In this document: one piece after another, positions 33,816 through 42,300 of the stretch
How positions within the stretch are numbered: the first letter of the stretch is position 1
Layout of the letters: every line of letters starts with the position of its first letter
From: Symbiodinium natans
Taxonomy: Eukaryota > Sar > Dinophyceae > Suessiales > Symbiodiniaceae
Length of the DNA: 42,500 nucleotides
Reading direction: 5' to 3'
Assembly (NCBI GenBank): GCA_905221605.1
Contig: CAJNDS010002270.1
Coordinates: forward strand, 417,435-459,934
Made by a program: the position numbers and the translations under genes
The notes under the pieces: model-generated
What the model was told of the DNA's origin: nothing
Seen by the model: the letters and a program-made list of their open reading frames with translations, nothing else
Database searches by the model: none

Positions 33816-35262
33816 GTCGAATGTTAAAAAAGGAGCTCTCAGGCTCTCAGTGTAAAAATGCTCCAAGAAGAACCTAAACTCTAAACCCCAAACCCTAAAG
33901 CCTAAACTCTAAACCCTAAAGCCTAAACTCTAAACCCTACACCCCAAACCCCAAACCCCACACCCTAAACCCTAAACCAGAGGTGCCCGACTTCGAGCCC
34001 CTGGCTGGAGAGAGCAGGCTCTGCCAGGTTAGTTAGGGTTGAGGGGTAAAGGGGTTTAAAGGGGTTTAAAGGGGTTTAAAGGGGTTTAAAGGGGTTTAAA
34101 GGGGTCTAAAGGGGTCTAAAGGGGTAAAGGGGTAAAGGGGTAAGGGGTTGAGGGGTAAGGGGTGAGGGGTTGAGGGGTTGAGGGTGGAGGCGGTTGGAGT
34201 TTCGGGGGTTTAGGTTTAGGTTTTTTTTTGGTGGGGGGGGCGGGGGGGGGGGGGGGGGGGGGGGGGGGCTGGGGGAGGGCGGGGGTGGGGGGGGGGGGTT
34301 ATGGGGTGGAGGTGTGGGGGAGGGGGGGGGTGGGGGGGGGTGGGGGGCGGGGGGGGTGGGGGGGGGGTGGTTGGGGGGAGGTGGGGGGGTGGGGGTGGGG
34401 GGGGGGGGGTGGGGGGGGGGGGGGGGGGGGGGGTGGGGGGGGGCTCTTACTGTGGGTGTTGGGGATTTAGGAAGGTTTTGGGGTTTAGGGGGTTTAGGGG
34501 AGAGGGGGTTTAGGAATTGTGGGGGTTCAGGAGTTTAGGGCTTTGGGTTTAGGGGACTTGCTTTAAGCGGGTTTGGGGTTTTAGCGGTTTTGGGCAGATT
34601 TGAGGTGTAGGGGTTAGGAGTTTAGAGGGTTTAGACGCTTATATACAGGGAGTTCAGAGGCTGTGGGGTGATTTTAGGGGGTGCATGGGGGATCTCAGGA
34701 TTCAGGAATCTAGGAGTCCAGGACTCCAGGGTTTAGGGTTTAGAGTTTACGGCTCTCCAGCAGGGTTTCTTTTCGCGTTGAGGGTTTTCAGCCCCAGACC
34801 CGAAAGCCTAAAGCCAACTAGGCCAACCAGGGTCGCAAAATGGCACCTGGCGCTAGTGGTCGGGTACATGGTCACCACGCTCCTCGGACGGCTCCTTGGC
34901 GGCACCAGGAGGAACAGCGAGCGCAGGGCCCGAGGTTCCCGAAGTACGACGACAAGGCCGAAAAGAGCGACGAGCCTGCAATCTGCGTGATTTCAACGCA
35001 GCCACACTCAGGAAGGGACAGCCTGGTGCAGGATCTTCAGGCCGGTATAAACTTGGCGAGGAAGGTGGAGACAAGAGTGCACAAGCTGGATGACGAGAAG
35101 AATCGACGGTGTGCCCAGTGGGCACAGTTCCAGGAGGATATGCCTCGTTCCTACCAGCAGGAGAAGATGCGGCATCACCAGGCATTGCTGAGGCTGGATG
35201 GAGAAATTCGGGATGCCACGACCCAGCAAGCAGAGGCGAGGGAACGCCTCAGGGCACCCTGA
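33757..35262 (+). CDS. Gene model 6: short gene ending in a coiled-coil exon
   Basis: Possible exons: 33757-33815 (MATMVAACRLESLMNHVHW), 33981-34027 (VPDFEPLAGESRLCQ) and 34831-35262. The last two join in phase 0 through a canonical CAG|GTTAGT donor and CAACCAG acceptor. The link from the first exon is out of phase, so an exon may be missing or the ATG exon is separate. The product is described under the large exon. The 800-nt last intron contains a G-rich skewed tract. Confidence 0.5.
33981..34027 (+). CDS. Exon, gene 6 (VPDFEPLAGESRLCQ)
   Basis: The acceptor is CTAAACCAG with a CAG|GTTAGT donor. Nearly all third positions are G/C. Exits in phase 0, agreeing with the next exon. Confidence 0.65.
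34048..34445 (+). repeat. Decamer array passing into a 220-nt G-rich tract
   Basis: AGGGGTTTAA decamers (34048-34110) shorten to GGGGTAA units and then to a tract (34227-34445) with almost no C or A. Gly-rich ORFs here are artefacts. Confidence 0.85.
34831..35262 (+). CDS. Large terminal exon, gene 6: coiled-coil protein, possibly retroelement-derived
   Basis: Longest non-repetitive ORF of the window: 432 nt after GCCAACCAG to TGA, with an internal ATG at 34840 (140 residues from there). The first third is basic and His/Pro-rich. The rest is charged and heptad-like (LQAGINLARKVETRVHKLDD, then EKNRRCAQWAQFQEDM and QALLRLDGEIRDATTQQAEA), which predicts a long coiled coil. The absence of introns over 432 nt is unusual here and fits origin from a reverse-transcribed or mobile gene. 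From memory, charged Gln/Arg-rich coiled-coil segments of this type are common in dinoflagellate repeat-derived ORFs, but I could not test that. Telomeric repeat follows the stop at once. Confidence 0.7.
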   Translation, partial: GRKMAPGASGRVHGHHAPRTAPWRHQEEQRAQGPRFPKYDDKAEKSDEPAICVISTQPHSGRDSLVQDLQAGINLARKVETRVHKLDDEKNRRCAQWAQFQEDMPRSYQQEKMRHHQALLRLDGEIRDATTQQAEARERLRAP

Positions 35263-35779
35263 CCCTAAACCCTAAGCCCTGAACCCTAGGCCCTAAACCC
35301 TAAGCCCTAAGCCCTAAGCCCTAAGCCCTAAATAGAGCCTTCAGGGCTCGGGCTTCCAGACCTCAAAAGTCCTGCACTCTTCGTTTCCATCGTGCAAGCT
35401 TTCACTAGGCTTTAGGGTGGAGGGTTTAGGGGTTAGGGTGTAGGGTTTGGGGTTTAGGTGTTAGGGTATAAAGCCCTAAATCCTAAACTCCGAAACTCTC
35501 AAACTCTCCACTATAAGCGCCTAAACCCTTAAACCCCTGAGACCAAACACCCCTAAACCCTGACCCCCAAACCCCAAGCCCCAAACCCCAAGCCCTAAAC
35601 CCTAAACCTTAAACCCTGAACCCCAAACCCCAAACCACAAACCCCAAGCCCCAAGCCCCAAGCCCCAAGCCCCAAACCCCAAACCCCAAACCCCAAACCC
35701 CAAACCCCAAACCCCAAACCCCAAACCCCAAACCCCAAACCCCAAACCCCAAACCCCAAACCCCAAGCAAGCTCCTCAG
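35263..35779. repeat. Telomere-variant spacer
   Basis: C-strand variants follow gene 6: CCCTAAG units, then a (CCCCAAA)n array (35633-35766). The WGLGFGV-type minus-strand ORFs here are translated repeat. No exon is seen. Confidence 0.7.
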
Positions 35780-35819
35780 CGCGCAGGCCCGGCCATGCCA
35801 ATGCCGATGGACTTCCGAG
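35780..35819 (+). CDS. Isolated exon (RAGPAMPMPMDFR)
   Basis: The exon lies between AGCTCCTCAG and GTCCAG. The Met/Pro-rich frame stays open to 35850. It cannot be joined in phase to the next candidate. Confidence 0.5.
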
Positions 35820-35850
35820 GTCCAGGACGTCATTTCTGTCGTGCTGAACT

Positions 35851-36015
35851 AGGGTTTGGGGTTTAGGGTTTGGGTTTAGGGTTTAGGGTTTAGGGTTTAG
35901 GGTTTAGGGTTTAGGGTTTAGGGTTTAGGGTTTAGGGTTTAGGGTTTAGGGTTTAGGGTTTAGGGTTTAGGGTTTAGGGTGTAGGGTTTAGGGTTTAGGG
36001 TTTAGGGTTTAGGGC
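35851..36015 (+). repeat. G-strand telomeric tract
   Basis: About 22 units, one of the longest uninterrupted tracts. Confidence 0.95.
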
Positions 36016-36105
36016 GTGCAGGGCTTAGGTCTAATTGGAGCTTGGCGACTGTGGAGTGTACTTATGGTGTATTACATTGCAGGGCTAAGGTTTTAGGGTG
36101 TGTAG

Positions 36106-36189
36106 GCCTTTGTGCCAACTATGTGTCGCTCCTATGAAAGACCCGAAAGCTGCTTGTGCCAGGCTCTCTAAATGCGGATCACGCATAAG
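36106..36189 (+). CDS. Isolated exon (PLCQLCVAPMKDPKAACARL)
   Basis: The acceptor is GGTGTGTAG with a GTTTAGGA donor. The Cys-rich frame continues SKCGSRIR. A second frame (AFVPTMCRSYERPESCLCQA) is open but lacks a clear donor. Confidence 0.5.
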
Positions 36190-36699
36190 GTTTAGGAATT
36201 AGGGTGAAGGTATTGGGTTTAGGGTTTAGGGTTGAGGGTTTAGGGTTTGGGGTTTGAAGTTTAGGGTTCAGGTATAGGGTTTAGGGTTTAGGGTTCAGGG
36301 TGCAGGGTTGAGGCTTCAGGGCTTAAGGTTTAGGAAGTGAAGAAGCGCCCTAACCCACTCAAGCATATGAGCCCTTTGTGGAGGACCAATGTTGGCTCCT
36401 CCGCCACCGCAGGCCGTGCCTACAAGAGACCCCAAATCCTAAGCCCTAAACCCTAAACCCTAACCCTAACCCTAAACCCTAAACCCTAACAGCCAAAAAG
36501 CCTAAAAGCCTAAAACCCCAAACCCTAAACCCTAAACCTAAGCCTTCAACTGTGAGGGTGCAGGAGAGGGGGGGGGGGGGGGGGGGGGGGGTTAGGTTGA
36601 GAATTTAGGTTTCAGGGTTTAGAGTTTAAGGAAAGATGTTGCGTTTGGGGTTAAACTTTAAACTACTGGCTTGGGGCGTCAGGGCTTCTTGGCTTGCAG

Positions 36700-36735
36700 G
36701 GTGCCGGACTTTGTAGGCAGCGTTGGCCGTTTCAT
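36700..36735 (+). CDS. Isolated exon (VPDFVGSVGRFM)
   Basis: The acceptor is GCTTGCAG. The right side runs into family-B element 36737-36910. With a GTTGGG donor at 36736 the frame continues into the next exon. Confidence 0.45.
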
Positions 36736-36736
36736 G

Positions 36737-36910
36737 TTGGGATGTTTCCCCTTATACCAACAGTCCTCAATAGGGATTAATTAACAATCGGGAGTACCAT
36801 AATCCCTTTTTTCAGGACACCCTTACACTAAGAGTCCTTAATAGAGATTATAATTGGGGGCACCATAATCCCTTTTGAAGGACTGGTAGCATAAGGGGGA
36901 ACATCCCAAG
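36737..36910. mobile_element. Family-B composite copy
   Basis: Terminal TTGGGATGTTTCCCCTTATA and TAAGGGGGAACATCCCAAG. The interior repeats CAGTCC..AATAGGGATTA twice, suggesting two copies nested or in tandem. The left end adjoins a coding piece. Confidence 0.6.
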
Positions 36911-36968
36911 TTTAGGGTTTCATGATTTTGGGGCTCTGGCATCGGGGCTCCATCCCATGAATCAACAG

Positions 36969-37067
36969 GAATGGCGTGGGCAGGCCGCCGCAATCGTCAA
37001 ACCTTACAGTCCCGACCATCCAATCCTGCAAGCCCTGAAGAAACCCGCCCGCATTCATTCGAGTTGA
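36969..37067 (+). CDS. Exon with three open frames
   Basis: The acceptor is AATCAACAG. Phase from 36735 predicts NGVGRPPQSSNLTVPTIQSC then KP and TGA at 37037. A second frame reads EWRGQAAAIVKPYSPDHPIL to TGA at 37067. A third starts MAWAGRRNRQTLQSRPS. Coding is likely; the frame is not settled. Confidence 0.5.
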   Translation, partial: EWRGQAAAIVKPYSPDHPILQALKKPARIHSS

Positions 37068-37240
37068 GGGCCAAGTTGCGCGTTTAGGGTGCAGGCTTCA
37101 GGGTTTAGGGTTTAGGGTTTAGGGCTTAGGGAACGGCCTTTACATGGCCCCATGGATTCCTTGTCTACCGTTGTTTCCCTTTGTATCCTTTCTCGTCCCT
37201 TCATGGGGTGGCCTTTGCCGGCTTGGGCCTCTTAGCTACA

Positions 37241-37378
37241 AGCTCTTTTGACCTGGTAAGGCTACTTCGTATCTGCTAGAAACCCAAATTAAATAATCAG
37301 CCCCATAACCCCTAAACCCTAAACCCTAAATAAACCCACCTTACTAGCCCTACCTGCTAAGTCAACAGGGCTTCCAAG
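37241..37378. mobile_element. Family-F element with internal telomeric units
   Basis: Left AGCTCTTTTGACCTGGTAAG, right CTAAGTCAACAGGGCTTCCA. A short CCCTAAA run (37311-37329) sits in the middle, as in the copy at 24784. Confidence 0.6.
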
Positions 37379-37401
37379 TAGACTTGCGCCAGACCCTGCA
37401 G

Positions 37402-37462
37402 TATCCCCGCGGTCCGGGCCCGCAACGGCGGCCACGGCGAGAGGAAGAAGGCCTGCGGATCA
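37402..37462 (+). CDS. Isolated exon (IPAVRARNGGHGERKKACGS)
   Basis: The acceptor is GACCCTGCAG with a GTGCTT donor. Third positions are almost all G/C in this frame; two other frames are open. Confidence 0.5.
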
Positions 37463-38175
37463 GTGCTTACGCCATGAAATAGGGTTCTATAGGTTTGGGA
37501 CTTAGGAGTTAGGCTACAGGGTTTAGGGTTTAGGGTCTAGGGTTTAGCGTTTAGGGTTTAGGGTTTAAGGTTTAGGGTTTAGGGCGTGGTTCTTAGGGGG
37601 CTTGGGGCTTTTTTCGGGGAGAGGGACTGCGCAGGTAGACCTGTCACATGATGCATCTCCCCTCTCCCTGCAAACCTCATAGGTATACGTACCTCAAATG
37701 CATTGGGGGTCTACTTAGGGTTTAGGGTTTAGGGTTTAGGGTTTAGGGTTTAGGGTTTAGGGTTTAGGGTTTAGGGTTTAGGGTTTAGAGTTGAGGGTTT
37801 AGGGTTTAGGGTTTAGGGTTTAGGGTTTAGGGTTTAGGGTTTGGGGTCTACTTGGGCCTTTGTTGTTTTGAGATTGTCGACGCAGGCCGTCCTGACAAGG
37901 ACATTCAACCCTAAACCCTATGAACCCTGAACCCTAAACTCATGCTCAGGCAATGGAGTTGAACAGCGCCCAAGAGTGGCCATGGGTTCAGCTCATATAT
38001 TCTAAGGTCCGAAAGATGGGCCCTTATTCGGGGGACCCCAGTATATGACCCTATATGCACTTTTTGTGTTAAGGGCCCATATTTCGGATCCCGATAAAAA
38101 AGGGTAAGGGGCCATACTAAGGGCCCGTGGCTCGAAGGCACCTCATCCCATCATTCCCGACTGAGAACCACCAAG
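37463..38175. other. Repeat-rich interval
   Basis: The interval holds telomeric G-strand tracts (37718-37853) and an imperfect inverted repeat around 38005-38130 carrying GGGCCCTTATTCGG and its partner. The right end (38140-38175) resembles the terminal repeat of family H. No exon seen. Confidence 0.5.
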
Positions 38176-38466
38176 TCTTTTTGCTTCTGAAACATGCGAA
38201 CTTGAGCAAGCTCTCTGTGGCGTTGTCAGCCTTTTTTGGGTGGGACTCTAGCACCCTCTCAGATGACAGCTTGTCATCCGCAACAACTGGCTGGTTCTTA
38301 GTAGGGACTGAGGGAATGAGGTACCTCTATACTCCCTTAAAGGGTAGATGTAGGGCCCTAATTCCCACATTCCCTACAAAGAACCAGGGGGACAATCTAC
38401 CCGGGCACCACGTTCAAATCCGCACGGTGGCGACGACGAGTGCATGGTTTGCCCAGGGCGATGTGA
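38176..38466 (+). CDS. Gene model 7: two exons joined across an introner
   Basis: Exon 38176-38293 reads FLLLKHANLSKLSVALSAFF then GWDSSTLSDDSLSSATTG. Exon 38388-38466 reads GTIYPGTTFKSARWRRRVHG then LPRAM and TGA. They join in phase across a 94-nt inverted-repeat element. Protein unknown. Alternatively the second exon continues (38445-38528 holds GDVRSKNAAAAVPLQWDAGC then TAA in another frame). Confidence 0.55.
38291..38387 (+). mobile_element. Family-H introner (intron 38294-38387)
   Basis: Ends CTGGTTCTTAGTAGGGAC and CCTACAAAGAACCAG. The donor CTG|GTTCTT and acceptor AACCAG are the inverted repeats themselves. Both sides are open and in frame. Confidence 0.7.
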
Positions 38467-38648
38467 GAAGCAAAAACGCTGCTGCTGCAGTGCCGTTGCA
38501 GTGGGATGCCGGATGCCGGACGATTTAAGCTGTCAACCTTCAACCCTAACCCTAAACCCTAAACCTTAAGCCCTAAGCCCTAAAGCATGCTCTCGAAGGG
38601 CGCCAGGGGGGGGGGGAGGGGGGGTGGGGTGTGACGGTTGGGGACAAA

Positions 38649-38836
38649 ATGTCTGAGACCGAGACCGCAACCCGAAATCGATCTCCGGGGGCACCCCACG
38701 TAGTATTGCCTTACGATGGGAGACTCCTCAAGATCGGTACCCGCCAATTTGTTTTTGCAAGCCCAAATCCTAAAACCCCCTGGGCGCGAGGGTACGGCAC
38801 GCAGGCCTTGAATTGGCGCTGCGCCGAGAGGGCGGG
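38649..38836 (+). CDS. Gene model 8: start exon and next exon
   Basis: The ATG at 38649 opens MSETETATRNRSPGAPHVVL then PYDGRLLKIGTRQF up to a GTTTTT donor (38750), phase 0. Exon 38805-38836 (ALNWRCAERA) follows in phase 0 after CACGCAG and ends at GTTGAGGG. The unspliced frame is also open to 38876. Function unknown. Confidence 0.5.
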
Positions 38837-38840
38837 GTTG

Positions 38841-38859
38841 AGGGTTCAGGGTTCAGGGT

Positions 38860-38898
<39 letters not shown>

Positions 38899-38902
38899 GG
38901 TT
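38841..38902 (+). repeat. Homogenised variant (GGGTTGA)n
   Basis: Seven TTGAGGG units follow the donor at 38837. Confidence 0.85.
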
Positions 38903-38955
38903 TAGGAGTCAAAGGTTCCGGGTTTAGGCTTCGGGTGTGGCTTGCTCGCTGGCAG

Positions 38956-38998
38956 TTAAGGAGAGACGTGGTTCGCAGGACCTTCGGGAGATGTCATT
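38956..38998 (+). CDS. Possible further exon of gene 8
   Basis: The stretch lies between GCTGGCAG and GTTTAGGG. Two frames are open (LRRDVVRRTFGRCH or KERRGSQDLREMS). The phase from 38836 fits neither cleanly. Confidence 0.4.
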
Positions 38999-39067
38999 GT
39001 TTAGGGTTTTCGGGTTTGGGTTTAGGGTTTAGGGTTTAGAGTTTAGGGTTTAGGGTTCGTTTACTTG

Positions 39068-39176
39068 GTAGCCCAGTGGTACCCTTTACGCCTTTTTTTT
39101 GTTGGGTTCTGGGTTCCCTTATAATGTAACCAACCAAAAACATGGTGCCCTTATTGTAATATGGCTACTGGGCTAC
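39068..39176. mobile_element. Family-D element
   Basis: GTAGCCCAGTGGTACCC and GGCTACTGGGCTAC are inverted ends. The interior GTAACCAACCAAAAA is shared. The right end is followed by TAAG, which could serve as an acceptor. Confidence 0.65.
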
Positions 39177-39221
39177 TAAGTTTAAGAGGACCTTAATTTC
39201 GATTCTCTTGCAGAGGTTTAA

Positions 39222-39320
39222 ATGGCCCGCCTAGTTAAGGGTCTTTCGCATTGTCTACCGGTCTTGTCACATCAGACCAGAGCAGCGACTTCTCTAAAGA
39301 TGGTGGCCACCCGCGCATCA
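39222..39320 (+). CDS. Exon 1, gene 9: leader peptide
   Basis: The ATG sits eight bases after a pyrimidine-rich TTCTCTTGCAG, which could be a spliced-leader or 5'-UTR acceptor. It has 33 codons to a GTACTG donor, basic with no acidic residue. Confidence 0.55.
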
Positions 39321-42300
39321 GTACTGTCGAGCATCGATTTCACCCTAAACCCCTAAACCCCTCAACCCCTCAACCCCTAAACCCCTAAACCCCTAAACCC
39401 GTAAAACCCTAAACCCCTAAACCCTAAACCCTCTACCCTCTCAACCCTCAATCGAATGATGCTTGCGAATCTGCAGTTGCATGGCGAGCCTCACTGCCAT
39501 GCGTGGTTTATCTAGCACCCGTCTAAGGGGTGGGGTTTGCGTATCCTCCTCTCCCCGCCAAGGCTCTCGCGCACTTGGCACCAGGCACGGGGAGCAGCCA
39601 GGGTCAAACAGGGCTTTGAGTCTTTGAGTCTTTTTTCCCTAAACCCTGAACCTAAACTCTACACCCTGAACCCTAAACCGCAGCTATTGATTGCGTAGTA
39701 CGTCTGATAGGGGTTTATAGGGCTCGTAGAGTTTGCAATTGCAGGCAGACACCCCACCACAAAGCCCCTGAGCGCGAAACCCTCAGCTCCTTGCGACTAT
39801 GGCCCCAAAAGAATGTTTCAAGCCGCCTGACGCCCTAAAGCCTTAACCCTTCAACCCTAAACCCATGGAACCCTACATGAAAGTTTCAGGGTTGAGGTCT
39901 TTGCGTTTAGTAAAGGCTTGGGTTAGAAGCATAGAAGGGGCTTGAAGGGGACTCTACATGGGGTCCTGATCGAAATTCTGGACTCTTTCCCGGAACTAAT
40001 ACCCTAATACCCTCAAACCCCAAAATCCCGAAACCCGAAGCCCTCAAACCCTCATCCCCAAACCCTAAACCCCTAAAACCCGAAGACCCCAAACCCCCTT
40101 AAACCCCTAACAACCCTAAACCACAAACACCCGAAAACCCTTAAACCCCTAAAAGCCTAAACCCCTATACCCTTAAGCCCCCAAAAACCTAGTACAAAAC
40201 TATAAGCCCTAAAACCCTCAAACCCCACAAACCCTAAACCCCCTTAAGCCCCAAAAACTCGAGTATAAAACTATAAGCCCTCAAGCCCTGAAACCCCTAA
40301 AACCCTACACCCTTAAGCCCCTAGAACCTCGTATAAACCTATAAACCCCAAAACCCTTAAACCCCTAAAAACCCTATACCCTTAATCCCCTGAAACCCTC
40401 GTATAAAACCATAAACACTAAAACCCTGAAACCCTCAAACCCTAACCCTAAAACCCTAAACCCTAAACCCCTAACACACGAAAGCCCTTAAACCCCTAAA
40501 ACCCTAAACCCGAAACCCCCATAAACCCCTAAAACCCTAACGCTAAACCCTAAACCCCAAACCCTAAACCCTAAACCCTAAACCCTAAAACGCTAAAGCC
40601 AGAATGTTGAGGCCACTGGCGGCCTCTTGGGCGATGCTACGGCCGGGGAGGCGGGGTTTAGGGTTTGGGTTTAGGGTTTAGGGTTTAGGGTTTAGGGTTT
40701 AGGGTTAAAAACCACAAACCCTGAACCCCAAACTCTGAACCAACCCTAAACCCTAAACCCGAAACCCTAAACCCTAAACCCTAAACCCTGAGCCTAACCT
40801 GCGTGCCCAAAGACCTCTTTGAGGCTTTTGGTGGGGGGGTGGGGGGGGGGGGTGGGGGTGGCGGGGGTGGAGGGAGTGGCGGGGGCGGAGGGAGTGGCGG
40901 GGGCGGAGGGAGTGGCGGGGGCAGCGGCGGGGGGTGCCGGTTTGAAGGAACTAGGACTGGGAGTAGGCGCTTAATTCCTTTTTTTGGGGTTGGGGTTCCC
41001 TTTTATCCCCTTAAAAACCAAAAAGGGCACCCTTTTTTTATTCCTAGGTTACTCCCGGGTCTAGGGAAAATAGGTCGCCTCAACCCCCATAAAACCTCAC
41101 TAAGCCCAAAACAAAACCGGGTTTCCTGATGTTTCCGGGATGGCCCTTGACCCTAAACCCTGAACCCGAAACCCTAAACCCTAAACCCTACACCGCAAAC
41201 CTAATCTGCAGCAGCAGGAGCAGACTGAGGACACTGGCCCAGGGTTTGGTGGTGCTGGTCCCTACCAGCCCTTCCCCAGTTACTTTGCGGCAAAAGGGTT
41301 CAGGGTTCAGGGTTTTGGGTTTAGGGCTTAGGGCTTAGGGCTTAGGGCTTAGGACTTAGGGCTTAGGGCCTAGGGAAGCGCTTAGGGTGCAGGGTGGATA
41401 GGTCTAATCTGGAGTTGAGCCGAAACTCATTTCAAAGTTCTTCGGGCCCTGGCCCCTCTATACAACTAAACCCCAAACCCTATTTCCCACACAGCATATA
41501 TTATGGTTCTCTCTCCAAATCCGCCCCAGTCATCAGCACAGTCTCGTTAGCATGCTAAACCCTAAACCCTAAACCCTAAACCCTAAACCCTAAACCCTAA
41601 ACCCTAAACCCTAAACCCTAAACCCTAAACCCTAAACCCTAAACCCTAAACCCTAAACCCTAAACCCTACACCGACTTCAGGGTTTAGTTCGTGCTGTCT
41701 GCAGACCCCAATCAAGCCACTGCCTAAGTATCTCCCATAATGAAGCCTCCCAATGCGTATGGGTTTAGGGTTTGGGGCCTAGGGTTTAGGGTTTAGGGTT
41801 TAGGGTTTAGGGTTTAGGGTTTAGGGGGGTTCTTAAGGCAGGGGGGTTCACGGGCGGTATGTAACCCAAGGTTCCCTACTACTCCCCATCCCTCACCCAG
41901 AGGCTCCCTAAGCATCCCTAAGATTCCCTAGGTGCCTACCCCCCTTGAACCCTAAACCCTAAACCCTAAACCCTAAACCCTAAACCCTAAACCCTAAACC
42001 CTAAACCCTAAACCCTAAACCCTAAACCCTAAACCCTAAACCTACCTAAGAACCCTACAACCCTAGCCCAGCCCTTCTCCCGGGGCACGCCATCACTAAA
42101 CACATAAAGTCATGTTCATAACAGCAACATGTATTGAAGGTGAAGACTTGAATCATGGTGAGAACCGCACTTCTGAAGTATTCACAGGCAAAGTTACTAC
42201 TCGTGGCTACTTGAGAATCCTAAATCCTCGCCAAAGCCTAAACCCCTCAAAAGCCCCTCAAGCCCCAAACACCCCTACCCGCACTTTGAAGCCTTGACCT

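Noticed and set aside
34194-34538. Gly-rich ORFs of 70-114 codons
   Set aside because: Translation of a nearly pure G/T tract, with no splice borders or normal codon use.
35595-35833. Minus-strand ORFs with repeated WGLGFGV
   Set aside because: Direct translation of (CCCCAAA)n in frames without stops. The same holds for the long ORFs at 8746-9069 and 14253-14704.
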